Source: Halorussus lipolyticus (GTDB lineage: Archaea; Halobacteriota; Halobacteria; Halobacteriales; Haladaptataceae). Taken from it: a stretch of DNA of 64,000 bases. The position numbers were made by a program, and so were the translations under genes. The stretch spans positions 1-64,000 of the forward strand of contig NZ_CP119808.1 in the NCBI RefSeq assembly GCF_029338375.1, written 5' to 3'. The notes beneath the pieces were generated by a model. That model saw only the letters and a program-made list of their open reading frames with translations. It was not told the origin of the DNA and did not search any database. Shown piece after piece: positions 45,491 to 56,600 of this stretch; the first letter of the stretch is position 1, and each line of letters begins with the position of its first letter.

Positions 45491-47176
45491 ATGGTTCGTG
45501 AACGTGTTTTCGCTGTCACTATCGTGCTGGTCGTGCTGATGGGGTCACTCCTCAGTGGACCATTGGTATCCCAGCGACCGATCGCGACCCAATCGGCAGC
45601 AATGCCATCGGAGTCAGTATCCTCAACGGAGTCCTCGAATGTAACGTCCGTTTTTCCTCCCGGTGTCTCTGCCGAGGGGATAGAGAACACGACTCGACTC
45701 ATGGAGGCTCATCGGACCGAATTGGACGATACGTCGTATAGAGAACGAGCGGAATGGGAGGAAGTCGACCGCCTCCCGACCGGGAACGGAACGTATCGAA
45801 AATTCACGACCTACCAGTATACTGTAGAGGTCGAGAAAGGCAGAAGCGAAACTGAAGTGCGTGTCGACACTAAAAACGACTCGACACGCTACTGGTTTTC
45901 CAATGAAGCGACCATGGTTAATTATACTTCCTGGAACGAGGGACCTACCTCGACGTTGTTCGAGTACTCCCGGGGGAACGGTTTTCCCGCCGATTTTGAT
46001 ACGTATATGATCACCTACTCGTCTCGGTACGTTCATCCGTATCTCCACTATCTCGATTACGAGCACGTCCGAACAACCACTCAAAACAACAGAACGTTAT
46101 TTACCTACTCGTCGACGGGGTTCAACGAAAGTACGGAGTGGACTGTCGCGCCAGTCCCGAGCGTATCCACAACTGATGAAATCAATACCACCGTCACCAT
46201 TAGCCAACGAGGAATCATTCGTTCGTTCACGGTCCGGGAGAGACATTCCACTGAAACAGATTCGGTGACCATCAAATCTCATTACTCAGTCGAAAGTATC
46301 GACGAAGCAAGTACTTCGCCCCCCTCGTGGACCACTAATAAGGTCGCCCAGTTCAACGTCTCGCTCATCGCAAACAATTCGATCGTCGCTCTCACTCATA
46401 CTCGTGGACCGAAAGTATCTGACCCTGAGTTAGTGTTGGATACTTCTCACGATAGTAGCCATACGACAGTCAACGGCACGATCGAATCCGGTGATACAGT
46501 ATATCTCTATTTGACAACAAACCATTCGAATCGGACGGTTCGATCTCGTATCAACGAGCGCCCACCTGTCAATAGCTCGTTCGTGACACTAGGTGGTAGA
46601 AACCTCTCGGTCACGGAGTGGCGAAATGTCTTCGGATCCACCGAATCAAGCGTCCAACTCGAGGTGGCCATACGCGAACGCCCGGCACCTCCAGTACGCG
46701 AACGTCCGATCCATCCAATTCGGGAGCACCCGCTCCGGACAGTTCATCTTAGGAATGAAGCGAACGATACCTATAGATTCGAGGTGTGGATATCTGAGGT
46801 CGGGGCATCATTGACGGTCCGTCGATTGAGTGGTGACTCTCACACTTTCGAACTGGGAACGGCAAACGGGTTTGGCTCTGGGTCAGTGAAGCAGGACCCT
46901 ATTACAGCGGTTGAAATCCCCGACGCGGCTCATCTATATGGAGAGTACACACTCAATTCTGGTGAGAGCATGGAAGCGGTCATGAAGGAGATTAGACATG
47001 ATGAAGTATTGTTCGTTGTCCTTGTAAACGAGGGCAACGACACCATTGTCGGATTCCACGGGGTCCATTGTGGGTCCGTCTACCTCGCAAATTTAACGCT
47101 ATCAGTACGAGACGATTCAGTACCCGAGTTCGATTGGAGTAGTTCATGTGGGCCAAAACGAGAGGTGGGAGCTTAG
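45491..47176 (+). CDS. Exported protein, unknown
   Basis: 561 residues with an N-terminal signal helix (VFAVTIVLVVLMGSLLSGPL). The rest is beta-rich with many N-x-S/T sequons and several short internal repeats such as RERPAPPVRERPIHPIREHP around residue 400. No C-terminal membrane helix, so it is secreted or held otherwise. Separated from the primase pair by 230 bases, so it has its own promoter. It resembles the surface protein at 32055 in composition only. Confidence 0.65.
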   Translation: MVRERVFAVTIVLVVLMGSLLSGPLVSQRPIATQSAAMPSESVSSTESSNVTSVFPPGVSAEGIENTTRLMEAHRTELDDTSYRERAEWEEVDRLPTGNGTYRKFTTYQYTVEVEKGRSETEVRVDTKNDSTRYWFSNEATMVNYTSWNEGPTSTLFEYSRGNGFPADFDTYMITYSSRYVHPYLHYLDYEHVRTTTQNNRTLFTYSSTGFNESTEWTVAPVPSVSTTDEINTTVTISQRGIIRSFTVRERHSTETDSVTIKSHYSVESIDEASTSPPSWTTNKVAQFNVSLIANNSIVALTHTRGPKVSDPELVLDTSHDSSHTTVNGTIESGDTVYLYLTTNHSNRTVRSRINERPPVNSSFVTLGGRNLSVTEWRNVFGSTESSVQLEVAIRERPAPPVRERPIHPIREHPLRTVHLRNEANDTYRFEVWISEVGASLTVRRLSGDSHTFELGTANGFGSGSVKQDPITAVEIPDAAHLYGEYTLNSGESMEAVMKEIRHDEVLFVVLVNEGNDTIVGFHGVHCGSVYLANLTLSVRDDSVPEFDWSSSCGPKREVGA

Positions 47177-48189
47177 TTCGCTTGACGCACGGGATGGTGG
47201 CCGAGTAGCCTGTGTAACTATGATGAATTGGGTATCTAGTGCATCCGCTTCGAAGTCAGCTGTTAAACGGTGATCAGGGTACCCACGCTGGTGTAGATGC
47301 TGTCCTCTCAATACCTAGCAGTCGTACAAGATCTTCACCTGTAGCAGTCGTCCGCTAGCATAGACACTATAATCGTATTCTGTGAAACAAGTGATCTGAA
47401 GATACCGCCGTGCTGAATGTATCCTCTATATTCACCACACCACCCCAGCACTCGGGTCTGTTGAACAGGCAGAATCCAGCTTTGGAGCGTTCGATTGGGA
47501 ACCCAGTATATCGATTGAAGAACCGGAAGTAGATCTAGGGTTCGGTGAGGAGGTATTCGGGCTGGATGGGTTTGCGGAATCGCAAGAAGAAATAGTAGGT
47601 CTACCCGGCCTCAATACTGGGAATGGCCTGGACCCGTTGTTTTCTGACGCAGAAGGTTTCTTTTCGGATGAAGAACGTGAGGACTAGCTGTCGTTTGTAA
47701 GAAAACTACCATAATTTTTATATTTTTATAGAAGGAGCAGTTCGAAGAGTTCAGAACCTCCGTCATGCACTTTTCAGGCCCTGTATTGCTTGTTTTCGAC
47801 CGAAAAGGGTAATTGACCCACGAATCGCGACGAGCTACCGGCAACTGCTGGAATTCACTGTTGTCGAGTTTCGCCCAGGACTTGATACCGATTCTCCCGA
47901 ATTCGGGGTTCTCACCACTTCGTCAAGCACAATTATTCCAGTCAGCCGTGTCTTGAAGTTCGTCGAGGTCACCATTACCGCCTGAAAACTGCCCGACGGG
48001 CCTCTTGTCTAATCTACGCCTGTTACGATACCCTCTATACCTTCAAAATCATCCAAAGGAAGGCTAGGGTACACCGGTGCAAATGCCGCTGGCTCTCTCT
48101 GGCCGAGGGGCCATCAAACGACGAACGTCTGCAACAAATGTATCAGAAGTCGCTCATTGGTTGGTGATGCGATTCGCGGTGGTGTTTGT
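47177..48189. other. About 1 kb with gene fragments only
   Basis: Two open pieces without starts look formerly coding. Plus-strand 47397-47687 encodes an acidic tail (SISIEEPEVDLGFGEEVFG, GLDPLFSDAEGFFSDEE). Plus-strand 47812-47985 encodes SYRQLLEFTVVEFRPGLD, TDSPEFGVLTTSSSTI and ends VEVTITA. Neither is assignable. The 47690-47760 stretch is AT-rich. The segment probably marks the right edge of the conjugation block. Confidence 0.35.
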
Positions 48190-48206
48190 CGCCCCCGAGA
48201 GGGGCG
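48190..48206 (+). promoter_or_regulatory. Start-proximal hairpin A (G-rich loop family)
   Basis: GTGTTTGT followed by CGCCCC-CGAGA-GGGGCG, 33 bases before the ATG at 48239. It shares the GTGTTT lead and GC stem with hairpins at 57204-57232 and 57910-57931. Confidence 0.5.
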
Positions 48207-48238
48207 AGGGGGTCGTCGTAGGCACCCACTCAACAACC

Positions 48239-48661
48239 ATGTCATCCGAACACGAGCAACAGCAATCTCGACTACGTGGCGAACAGATAGAGCAATCAAG
48301 CGAAGAACCGTGGGCAGATCTTGAACTGACGCTCCCTCACGACAGAAGTCCGACTGGCATCGTCTCTTTTGTCGAGTGCGCGCTCGTCGAACTCACCCAC
48401 GAAGAGGTCGGTGCTGAGTTCGTCTCGACGAGCGTTGTGGGAGTGAAGCGGACGCAGTTCATTGCCGTCGACGACGTCGGCGAGAAGTTCCAGAAGCGGT
48501 ATTTCGACGAGCGTCTCGGCTGGCACGAAACAACTGTCAGCCGTGAAGCGGTTCGCGACGAACTGGTCAACCGACTCTCGCAGTCGTCCTCGGATCGAAC
48601 CAACGAGATGCCGAACGGTGACCCAGATACGTTCCGCGTGAAGCCCGTTCATCAGTTCTGA
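48239..48661 (+). CDS. Plasmid-type acidic protein, unknown
   Basis: From the ATG at 48239 the protein has 140 residues; the longer frame to 48077 crosses the hairpin and is rejected. It has a folded-looking centre (GIVSFVECALVELTHEEVG, TQFIAVDDVGEKFQKRYFDE) and a helical region (VSREAVRDELVNRL). No recognised domain. Adjacent hairpin and replicon context suggest a plasmid housekeeping or regulatory protein. Confidence 0.55.
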   Translation: MSSEHEQQQSRLRGEQIEQSSEEPWADLELTLPHDRSPTGIVSFVECALVELTHEEVGAEFVSTSVVGVKRTQFIAVDDVGEKFQKRYFDERLGWHETTVSREAVRDELVNRLSQSSSDRTNEMPNGDPDTFRVKPVHQF

Positions 48662-48720
48662 ACCCCCACGAATTAACCAACACAGAATCGTAGTCCTCCG
48701 CATCGTTGGTTAAACCGGAG

Positions 48721-49090
48721 CGCTCTTCTCTAGAACTGCGGAAAGCCCCGATAACGAGACAATCAATGATTGACGCAATGGATTCGCCAGCCAGATGGAG
48801 TGACTGAACGATGCCGAAGGTGCGACTGGCCTATAGCTCTGCTTGGACAGGCTACGGAACTTCCGTAGCCACGGTTGAACGAGCGAAAATAGGCACTCAG
48901 CTTGGTCACTATGGACGCTTTCCGGCGATACGTACGTCTCCTTGTGCACGACCGTTTGGTGACCGTAATCCATTTCCCGGTATGCTTGGAGTCCATCGGT
49001 CCAGATCTCTCCTAGTGGTTGGGAGAAGTCTTCAGACTCCTGAATTATTGGCTCAATATTACCGCTGAAGTTGATGCCGAATTAGCTATC
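48721..49090 (-). mobile_element. Truncated IS1595-family copy
   Basis: Starts with CGCTCTTCTCTAGAACTGCGG, a diverged form of the inverted repeat at 10298, then about 350 bases matching the 3' end of the transposase at 10303 (HINQAECLFSLVQPWLRKF becomes SDQAECLFSLVQPWLRKF) with frameshifts. It ends without a second terminal repeat. No target duplication can be found. An old remnant of a related element. Confidence 0.8.
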
Positions 49091-49278
49091 CTCAAACCCA
49101 TTGAATGCTCGTAGCCCCGTTCACTCTGCCAACAATCCCCGCCTGCGCTCAACCACTATAGAATGGGTTGCACCCGTTGGACAAGGTAACGGTCAGCCTG
49201 CTCGTCGGGAACCGTTTTATCATCGTCGTGATAGTGGGTGTGCGATGTTCCAAGAGAATTATACAAGGAGGAATGAAG

Positions 49279-50532
49279 ATGGATTCTGAGTCACTGGTCG
49301 AGGTCTCGGTGCTTCCGGATGAGTTGTGTGAGCGCGAGCAGTGGGTATGCTGGAAGGAAGAGCAACGGGATGGAAAAATGACGAAGATTCCGGTGACGCC
49401 GGGGTCGGGCGAGTTCGCGTCCTCGACAGACTCGGAGACGTGGACGGTGTTCGAGACAGCTCTCGACTACATCGAAACGGGGAACGCGGACGGCGTCGGG
49501 TTCGTCTTTACCGACGATGATCCGATCGTCGGCGTGGATCTCGACGACTGCCGGGACCCCGAAACCGGAGATGCTGACGACGCGGCGCTGGACATCATCG
49601 AGCGCCTCGACTCGTACACGGAGGTGTCGCCGTCCGGCACCGGGTATCACGTGCTTATCAAAGGAGAACTTCCCGATGGTCGGAATCGGCGTGGGAGTTT
49701 CGAGCTGTACGATACAGCGCGGTTCTTTACAGTCACCGGCGACCATGTTGAGGAGACACCGACGCGTGTTGCACGGCGACAGGACGCGCTCACGGCAGTC
49801 CATCGTGAGTACGTCCAAGACACCGACGACGACTCGGAGGGCGAACCAGACCGACGTGAGAGCGCTGACGAGGAGTCCGCGACGGATGGACCATCCAGCG
49901 TCGATGTGGATCTTGCGGATGAGAAGTTACTGGAGAAGGCGATGAATGCGTCGAATGGCGCGAAGTTCGGGCGCCTCTGGAAGGGGAACACGGGTGGATA
50001 CGATAGCCAGTCGGAGGCTGATATGGCGCTCTGTAACATGCTGGCGTTCTGGACTGGCGGCGACCAACCCCGAATGGACGAGTTGTTCCGCCAGTCAGGG
50101 TTACTTCGTGACAAATAGGACGAGGTCCACTACGCCGACGGGTCGACGTATGGCGAGAAGACGATTGAGCGAGCAGTACAGAATACGTCGGCGTTCTACG
50201 ACCCAGAACCGAGAGAGGACTCGTCTCAGGACTTCTCTGTCGATACTGGCCGTGGCGAGTCCGAGCGGAGTCAAGCGTATCTCACCGAGAAGAATCGGCT
50301 GTTGACCGAGCGTGTCGAAGAACTCGAGACACTCCTCGAATGGAAGAACGACCGCATCGAGGAACTTGAAGCGGAACTTGAGCAACTCACAGCCGAACTC
50401 GCAGAGCGTGAGCAAGCGACAGATCAAACCCATGAGGAGCAAGTCGTTGGTGCGAGTCCGGACGAGGAGGAGTCACAGTCGGAGTCTGTCTGGGGGCGGG
50501 CGAAGCGGTTGTTCGGAAACGGCTCCGAATAA
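49279..50532 (+). pseudogene. Plasmid/phage-type primase (AEP family), interrupted by TAG
   Basis: GGAGG seven bases upstream fixes the start at ATG 49279 rather than 49273 or 49168. Residues 1-180 form a primase-polymerase domain of the kind found in haloarchaeal and phage replication proteins: VGVDLDDCRDPETG with the metal Asp pair, SPSGTGYHVLIKG with the His motif, and DTARFFTVTGDHV. The frame meets TAG at 50116-50118 after LRDK, then continues unbroken with DEVHYADGSTYGEKTIERA and a long coiled coil (about 50280-50400) to TAA at 50532. As I recall, relatives read KWDEVHYADGSTYGE, so TGG to TAG is likely. The 279-residue first part may still fold. Full length would be 417 residues. Confidence 0.72.
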
Positions 50533-50543
50533 GAGTTGTTGCG

Positions 50544-50899
50544 TGCCGGACGAATATCGAGAATCTGGCGACCAACTTCGAGTAACTCGTATCGGGACTC
50601 ATGCGGTTTCCGAAGGAAGCAGTACTTCGCTCTGGGACCGACTTCGAACGCATTGAGGAGCGATGCGCGGAACCACCGATAGTCAACGGGCCTACATCGA
50701 GCGAAACACGATTGCACTCTTCAGTAACTACCAGCGAGAGGCCGTTGACGCTCGCCCAGATGATTGGCTAGGTCATCATAGCCGGAGCGGGAAAATCTGC
50801 GAATCCGGACTGTGGAATGTGAATCATGTCAATGAGGAATACGATCCTGCATGTCTTGATGATGTGATCGAGGCTATCGAGAGCACGGAATATGTGTAG
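50544..50899 (+). pseudogene. GIY-YIG-type protein remnant with internal deletion
   Basis: Two pieces in different frames: VTRIGTHAVSEGSSTSLWDR, as in the N-terminal part of haloarchaeal GIY-YIG-like nucleases, then from 50663 AYIERNTIALFSNYQREAV and SGLWNVNHVNEEYDPACLD, as in their C-terminus. The middle, which would include the catalytic Arg region, is missing. The 78-codon frame alone is not likely a functional gene. Confidence 0.55.
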
Positions 50900-50924
50900 G
50901 GTAAATTATAGTATCTAACGGGAG

Positions 50925-50932
50925 TATTTTTA
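50925..50932 (+). promoter_or_regulatory. TATA box of the GmrSD-like gene
   Basis: TATTTTTA centred about 31 bases before the ATG at 50960, consistent with a nearly leaderless transcript and arguing against the earlier in-frame start at 50933. Confidence 0.4.
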
Positions 50933-50959
50933 GTGCTGGGTCACGCCAGTTTCGTGACA

Positions 50960-52801
50960 ATGAGTTTCCAATCTAAAACTATCGCCAACGCCATTCAGGA
51001 ACTCAATACGGCGACCTTCGTCCCCGCTATCCAGCGAGAATTTGTCTGGACCGATGAGCAAATCATCCAACTCTTTGATTCCATCCTCCGAGACTACCCA
51101 ATTGGATCTCTTCTCTTTTGGCGCGTTCGGGGTGACCTCGCCCAAGAGCAAATCAAGTACAAATTCGTTCAGCATTACGTCACTGACCCCGTCCACCCGG
51201 AGAGCTTGGGAAACGTCCATCACCGTAATCCCGAGGTCGAAGACTACGAGGACGTTCCCAACGGGATTCAATTAGTCCTTGACGGTCAACAGCGACTCAC
51301 CGCGCTCTATATTGGATTACAGGGGACGCTGACGACCAAGCAGAAACACCGCCACCGGACGAATCCGAACGCGTGGGACCGAAAGCAACTCTATCTCAAC
51401 GTTCTCTCTGACCCCAACGAGATTAGCGACGACGACCTCAAGATGCGGTATGAGCTCGAGTTCAAAACTGACCCCGAGATGTCTGAAGACGAATACTGGT
51501 ATCGGGCTAAGGACATCCTCAAACTCAACGAATACGACGGTATTCACGATATCACCGAAGAGATTGATGGCGAACTCTCTGAGCAGAATATCGACCATCC
51601 GTCGCAGTGGAAGTTCATCAATAAGAACCTCACTGCTCTTTATCGCGCTGTTCACGAACGCAGCCTCATCAACTACGACGAGAAAGAAGAGGATGACTTG
51701 GGGAAGGTCCTTGATATGTTCATTCGGACAAATCGCGGCGGAACCCAACTCAGTACCTCCGAAGTCCTGCTCTCTATCGCAACTGCTCAGTGGGCGAATG
51801 GAGGCGGTGTAAACGCCATCAATGCTCGAGAGGAGATTACAGAGTTCATCGACGACCTCAATCGTCGACGCCAGGACGCTGGGTTTAGCTTCGATATTGA
51901 CTTCGCGCTTCGCAATCTCCTGATGTGCTCCGACTTGCCGACCTCTGAATCAGTTCGTCACTTCAACCAATCGAACCTCCAGAGGATGAAGCAGACCTGG
52001 ACGGACAACGGCAAGATGCAGCAGGCAGTACGAAACGCTGTTGACCTTATTGTTGACTTCGGCCTTGACTCTCGCAGTCTCACAAGTCGGAACGCCCTCG
52101 TCCCGGTTGCATATTTCTTCTATATCAACGACAATCCGAACCTCGAATGGAGTAGCGGTCACGAGGAGATTTCAGCTAGAGAAGAGATTCATCAATGGCT
52201 CTGTACGTCAATTCTCAACGGCACGTTCTCTGTCGGACGAGGAGCCATCGAACGAGCACGGTCACTAATGCAGACTGCGCCTGCTATGACGTTCCCCGGC
52301 GACGAGATTCACCGTGAACTACGAAGCGATGGGCGTGTCTCCAGATTCGACCGTGACCTACTGGAACTGCAACTCGACAGCCTTGAATACGGGAGTCGAA
52401 AGACCTTCTCGTTCCTCTCGTTGCTCTACCACCCTGGACCAGCCCGGAGTAACACGCGACATGATGTCGACCACATCTTCCCACAGGACCAGTTCGACAC
52501 GGAAACGCTGGTTCAAGACTATGGACTAGACCCTGTTGAGGCAAAACGATACGTGGAACTCAAAGACCGAATTGGCAACCTCCAACTTCTCAACGAGAAC
52601 GAAAACCGCTCAAAGAGCGGCCAGTCTTTCCTCGAATGGCTGGAATCCCAGGACGACTCTTACTTCGAGAAGCATCACATCCCACAGAACGAGGACCTCC
52701 ACCGCTTAGAGAACTTCTCCGAGTTCATTGAGAAGCGCGAAGAACTCATCATTGAAGACCTGCTAAATAAATTTGGCCCCGAGGAGACTCAAGACGCGTA
52801 A
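50960..52801 (+). CDS. GmrSD-like restriction enzyme (DUF262 plus HNH-type nuclease)
   Basis: 613 residues. The N-terminal DUF262 domain begins AIQELNTATFVPAIQREFVW and has DGQQRLTAL near residue 110, the nucleotide-binding loop of GmrS-type ParB-fold NTPases. FIRTNRGGTQLSTSEVL (near 255) is the second conserved block. The C-terminal domain has DVDHIFPQDQF (near 508) and RIGNLQLLNENENRSKSG (near 545), the His-Me/HNH nuclease motif of GmrD. GmrSD enzymes are type IV restriction systems against DNA with modified bases. Here both domains are in one polypeptide, a common form. Start chosen from the TATA spacing. Confidence 0.88.
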   Translation: MSFQSKTIANAIQELNTATFVPAIQREFVWTDEQIIQLFDSILRDYPIGSLLFWRVRGDLAQEQIKYKFVQHYVTDPVHPESLGNVHHRNPEVEDYEDVPNGIQLVLDGQQRLTALYIGLQGTLTTKQKHRHRTNPNAWDRKQLYLNVLSDPNEISDDDLKMRYELEFKTDPEMSEDEYWYRAKDILKLNEYDGIHDITEEIDGELSEQNIDHPSQWKFINKNLTALYRAVHERSLINYDEKEEDDLGKVLDMFIRTNRGGTQLSTSEVLLSIATAQWANGGGVNAINAREEITEFIDDLNRRRQDAGFSFDIDFALRNLLMCSDLPTSESVRHFNQSNLQRMKQTWTDNGKMQQAVRNAVDLIVDFGLDSRSLTSRNALVPVAYFFYINDNPNLEWSSGHEEISAREEIHQWLCTSILNGTFSVGRGAIERARSLMQTAPAMTFPGDEIHRELRSDGRVSRFDRDLLELQLDSLEYGSRKTFSFLSLLYHPGPARSNTRHDVDHIFPQDQFDTETLVQDYGLDPVEAKRYVELKDRIGNLQLLNENENRSKSGQSFLEWLESQDDSYFEKHHIPQNEDLHRLENFSEFIEKREELIIEDLLNKFGPEETQDA

Positions 52802-52923
52802 TCTCAACCGAGCAGTATCATTAATATCCAGACAACCATCTAACCATATGGCGGTTCTTGATGACTGATGGACCATTAGTGCCCCGTCGACTGATGGACG
52901 ATAATAAGGGAATAGGCGAAGGA

Positions 52924-53064
52924 ATGACCAGCGTCGATATCTACTGTCATCGCCAGCACAAAGGCCAATGACAGGAAGAAGCCGACGAAGAAGGACTAAG
53001 CCTAAGTCGCTATCTGGTTGAACTCATTCAGGATGCTCGCTGGCAGCGCCACAATGAGAACTGA
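52924..53064 (+). pseudogene. Small ribbon-helix-helix-like regulator with in-frame TGA
   Basis: One frame of 47 codons: MTSVDIYCHRQHKGQ, TGA at 52969-52971, then QEEADEEGLSLSRYLVELI and DARWQRH. The second part matches the helix region of CopG/Arc-type plasmid regulators (EEADEEGLSLSRYL). Another case of a lone stop in otherwise clean coding sequence; TGG to TGA is possible. Confidence 0.45.
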
Positions 53065-53114
53065 GTACCAGGATCGATACAAGCCGTCCAATTTCAGAGT
53101 GAGATAGATTATTC

Positions 53115-53310
53115 TCACCAGGTAGCGGCCGAAGGAATGAGGGCAACGTTCTTCGCCTGAATGACGATGTACGCGATGAGCGCTAGGATAACCGGAAACG
53201 CCACGCCAGTTGTTGCAAAGGCGGTGCTGAGAATGCCGGAAATGATAATTTCCTTGTCTATTTGCCGGAGTAAGTTGATGACAGTACTCTCCGAACTGCC
53301 ATCATGCCCC
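53115..53310 (-). pseudogene. Small membrane-protein relic
   Basis: The minus strand reads ESTVINLLRQIDKEIIISG and a hydrophobic helix (VAFPVILALIAYIVIQA), ending with TGA at 53115. No in-frame start lies upstream; the frame runs into the tRNA-like sequence. Possibly part of a small holin- or toxin-like gene cut by recombination. Confidence 0.35.
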
Positions 53311-53328
53311 AGCAGGACTTGAACCTGC
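53305..53328 (-). tRNA. tRNA 3'-end-like fragment (T-arm plus acceptor strand)
   Basis: Minus strand: a 5-bp stem GCAGG/CCTGC closing the loop TTCAAGT (53312-53328), followed by TGGGGCA (53305-53311) as an acceptor strand. This matches a tRNA T-arm with acceptor end. No anticodon arm was found further 5'. Fragments like this mark integration sites of elements using tyrosine recombinases, but 24 bases could also match by chance. Confidence 0.35.
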
Positions 53329-53610
53329 AGGACCAGGGTTCCCGTCTATTGCCCTCCGACGCACCGTGCTTACGTTAAGACTCTCGTGCATATTGATAAA
53401 TACATTATCTTTCAGGTATTATTGGGGTGTTTTGCCGAGCCACAGCCTGGTTTAAGTACTTAATTCGGAAACTGTGGTTTCATCTCTCGCCCGCAAAGCG
53501 TTACCGTTAAGTCATCTCAATTACACTCTATTAAGTTGGCCATATTCAGGATTCACTTGTCGAATTTCAAACAGTGTATAACAAACATACTTTGTCCCTA
53601 TTGATGAGGT

Positions 53611-56600
53611 ATGTCTGACAAAGACAACATCGGCTTTGGCTCTGAATATGGACGTGACCAGCGTCATACTGCAAACAACGCCCATTCAATTCCGCGGCGG
53701 GATTTGTTGAAACTTACTGGTACTCTCGCTTCCACTATTGGATTTTCTACACTAACGGTGTCAGCGCAATCTGAGAAAACATTCGTGAACGCCAAAACAA
53801 ACGGAGCTACAGCAGACATCACCCAAGATACATGGAAAGGAAGCCCAGTGGATATGATTGATGATGATCCAGACACGCAGTGGCAGGTGGCTGGTAACCC
53901 AAACACGATTATTGCTATTTTTACGCTACCACATCAGGCCCGCGTTACGGAAGATTACCTCCGAATTGGGACGGGCGGTGACCGAGACGTTACCGAATAT
54001 GAACTCTACGCCCGTGATTCTCCATCCGATTCTTGGTCATTGAAGAAGGTGTTCTCAGGGTCTGTCACAGGTGATGGGACGCCTGATGTGCGGCACACAT
54101 TCGAGAGTGACCCCCTCGAAGGGAAGCAATTTAAACTAGTCATCACAGAACACCGGGCGCCGGATCTTTGCTATACGGCGTGTGATGTTCCGATACGAGA
54201 ATACCAACTGCTTGGGAAGTATCTTGACACGCCGAGTCCAGAGGCGAACTATGACTTTGAAGGGACTGGAACAACCGTGGTTGACCGAAGTGGCAACGGG
54301 CACACCGGTGAGATTGTACGAGCCGACCGTGTGACCGACCACGGCGGTACCGTCATCAATTTTGATAAATCTAACAACTCTTACGTCCGTCTTGGCCAAG
54401 AAGATACACTTGATCCCCTCAATGGGTCGTACACTGTTTCGTTCTGGTTCAAGTCGGACGGTGTAAGCGGTGGGAATGAAACACTGTTTGCGAAGCGAGG
54501 GGATAGCAACGAACGGTTCCGGATCACACTTTTTGATAACGGCGAAGGCGAGGGACGTTTGGCATTCAGAGTTAAAGATGATCCCTCCCTTGGGAACGAC
54601 CATGTGAAGTCGGACACCACGTATACCAACGGGCAGTGGCATCGAGTGGATGCCGTTCGTGACACTGACGCAGACCAAATCGAATTATACGTAGACTACG
54701 AGCCCATCGGCACAGCAGTCGACCACCAAGGAGACATCAACCCGACTGGACCTGCATACCTTGGTGGGCAACCAGAGTACCCCAACACACGCTACTACAC
54801 CGGTCGAATTGACGACGTAACGATTTACAAAGCCGCAGTCAGGCCTAACGCAAAGACAACAACAAGTATCAGTATTACGAATCCACGACTTGTTCAAAGT
54901 GTGGAGAATAGCCGTCTAGACAATAACAAAGATGTGATTAATGATTCGGAATTCTTAACCGACGACACTCACCTGAGTGATCCCCCATTGGTCGCAAACA
55001 AGGCGACCGCGTTCATGTTTGACATCACGGGGGAGAACGTAGACCAACTTGGCGGTCCAGTGACTGTGTCTGTTGCGGTAAATGGAGAAACACAAGGTGA
55101 GCTAATGATTCAAGCAGCGACGGTCCAAGACGTTGTCACAAGTGATGTTGCCCTGTTCGATAAACTGGTGGACAATGGAAACTTCGATTCGCCCGTGTTT
55201 ACTGTTGAGGAGGGCGATACAGTCTCACTTACAGTGACGGGAGAGGGGTTGGAAACGGCAGACCAAGAACTCACAATTGGCGAGGACGAGAGTGAGGTGT
55301 CAATCGTTACGATGCCTGCGTTGAACGTTGGTGTGATGCCCGTCGAGCGGCCTGACGACTACGGGACGCTTGAAGACTCGCGTTTCTCCTATGTGGACAA
55401 GGTGGAACAAATTGCGAAGCAGATGCAGTTCCTGTTCCCGACGCATCGGGTCAATATCTACCGGTACACTGCGGGATACGTAAAAGGCGAATACAAAAAA
55501 ACATTCTCCCGAGCGCAAGATTTCATTTTTGTTCAACAAACGCTCAATGACCTTACACCGGTCACGAATGGTGACGATGGAGAAGTGTTCTCTGTAAAGA
55601 ATGGTGACGTGATTAAGAATCCCCAGATGGAAATCTCGGCATTCGATGTAACGATAGCAATGCTTCCTGAGAAGTACTTTGACTTTCACAACTGGTGGGA
55701 ATTCGATGAGTCTAGTCTTCGTGGTGTGGAACCGATTTACCCAGAAGATGCGGACGGCGATGGCGTGCAGGATCTTCAACCCCCAGCCTCAACAGGAGTT
55801 CTGATTAGTGCACCGCCCGCTACAGCCGAGATGGAGGTAGGACACCACTTCATCAACACTCAGTATCCGTCGTCTTTAGCAGACGACGGCGATACTGCTC
55901 ACGCTACACCTGACCTCTACTCAACCACGTATTACCTGTCCCAAAGCCACGTGGGTGCCATTACGGGAGCGAACTCGTTTATGGCTCACAACGGTTCCTG
56001 GATGGACGCAAAAACGTTCAAACTCCTCATTGAGAGCGGCTTCGATCCAGTTCCAGAGGAAGGCACACTGAAAGACCGAGTAATGTCTGTTTCCGGGACG
56101 ATAACGGATACGAGTGAATTGCTCGTCGACCAAATGAGGGAGATAGGTTCAGGATTGGTTCAAACGGCCCAAGACGGTGTGTCGGTAAGGGTTATTAACG
56201 TCAACGGGGACACCCTCGAAAGCATTACTGTCCCGCAGTATGTGTCGTTCTTCACCGATGAAAAACGTACGCCACGACAAAGAGCCGTCACAGCAAACAT
56301 TCCGTACCCTGCGGATACGTATGAAGTGATCTTCGAAGTTCCCGAACCAAACACTGGTGAGATAACTACCACAGTAGTCGTCCCGACCGCCAAGCAGTTG
56401 TCCACGTTAATTGAGTGGATTCCCGAAAGTGGCTTCACACGGAATCCACCAGAGCGAAAAACGGCGTTACGCAAAAAATCTGAGCGGAGTGAACGGCTTG
56501 TCGAAAAGAAGAAGTTCCGACCAGCAATCAACACCTTGCGAAACGACATCCGTGATAAACTGGAGAAGTGGCTGAAAGACGACTACGAGGCTACGGTGAA

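Larger units (their letters stand above)
52802..53610. other. Gene-poor 0.8 kb with relics
   Basis: Contains a broken small regulator (52924-53064), a short minus-strand membrane relic (53115-53310) and a tRNA T-arm-like sequence (53305-53328), listed separately. The last 200 bases are AT-rich and include TATAACA near 53577, the likely promoter of the following gene. Nothing else was seen. Confidence 0.4.

Noticed and set aside
49168..49278. Earlier start of the second primase
   Set aside because: GGAGG is correctly spaced only for the ATG at 49279, and the extension resembles no primase start.
15087..50118. TAG decoded as pyrrolysine
   Set aside because: Normal genes here end in TAG (for example 1508-1510), TGA interruptions are as common, and no pyl genes are visible.
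53305..53400. A complete tRNA gene
   Set aside because: Only the T-arm and acceptor end fit; no anticodon or D arm can be folded upstream.
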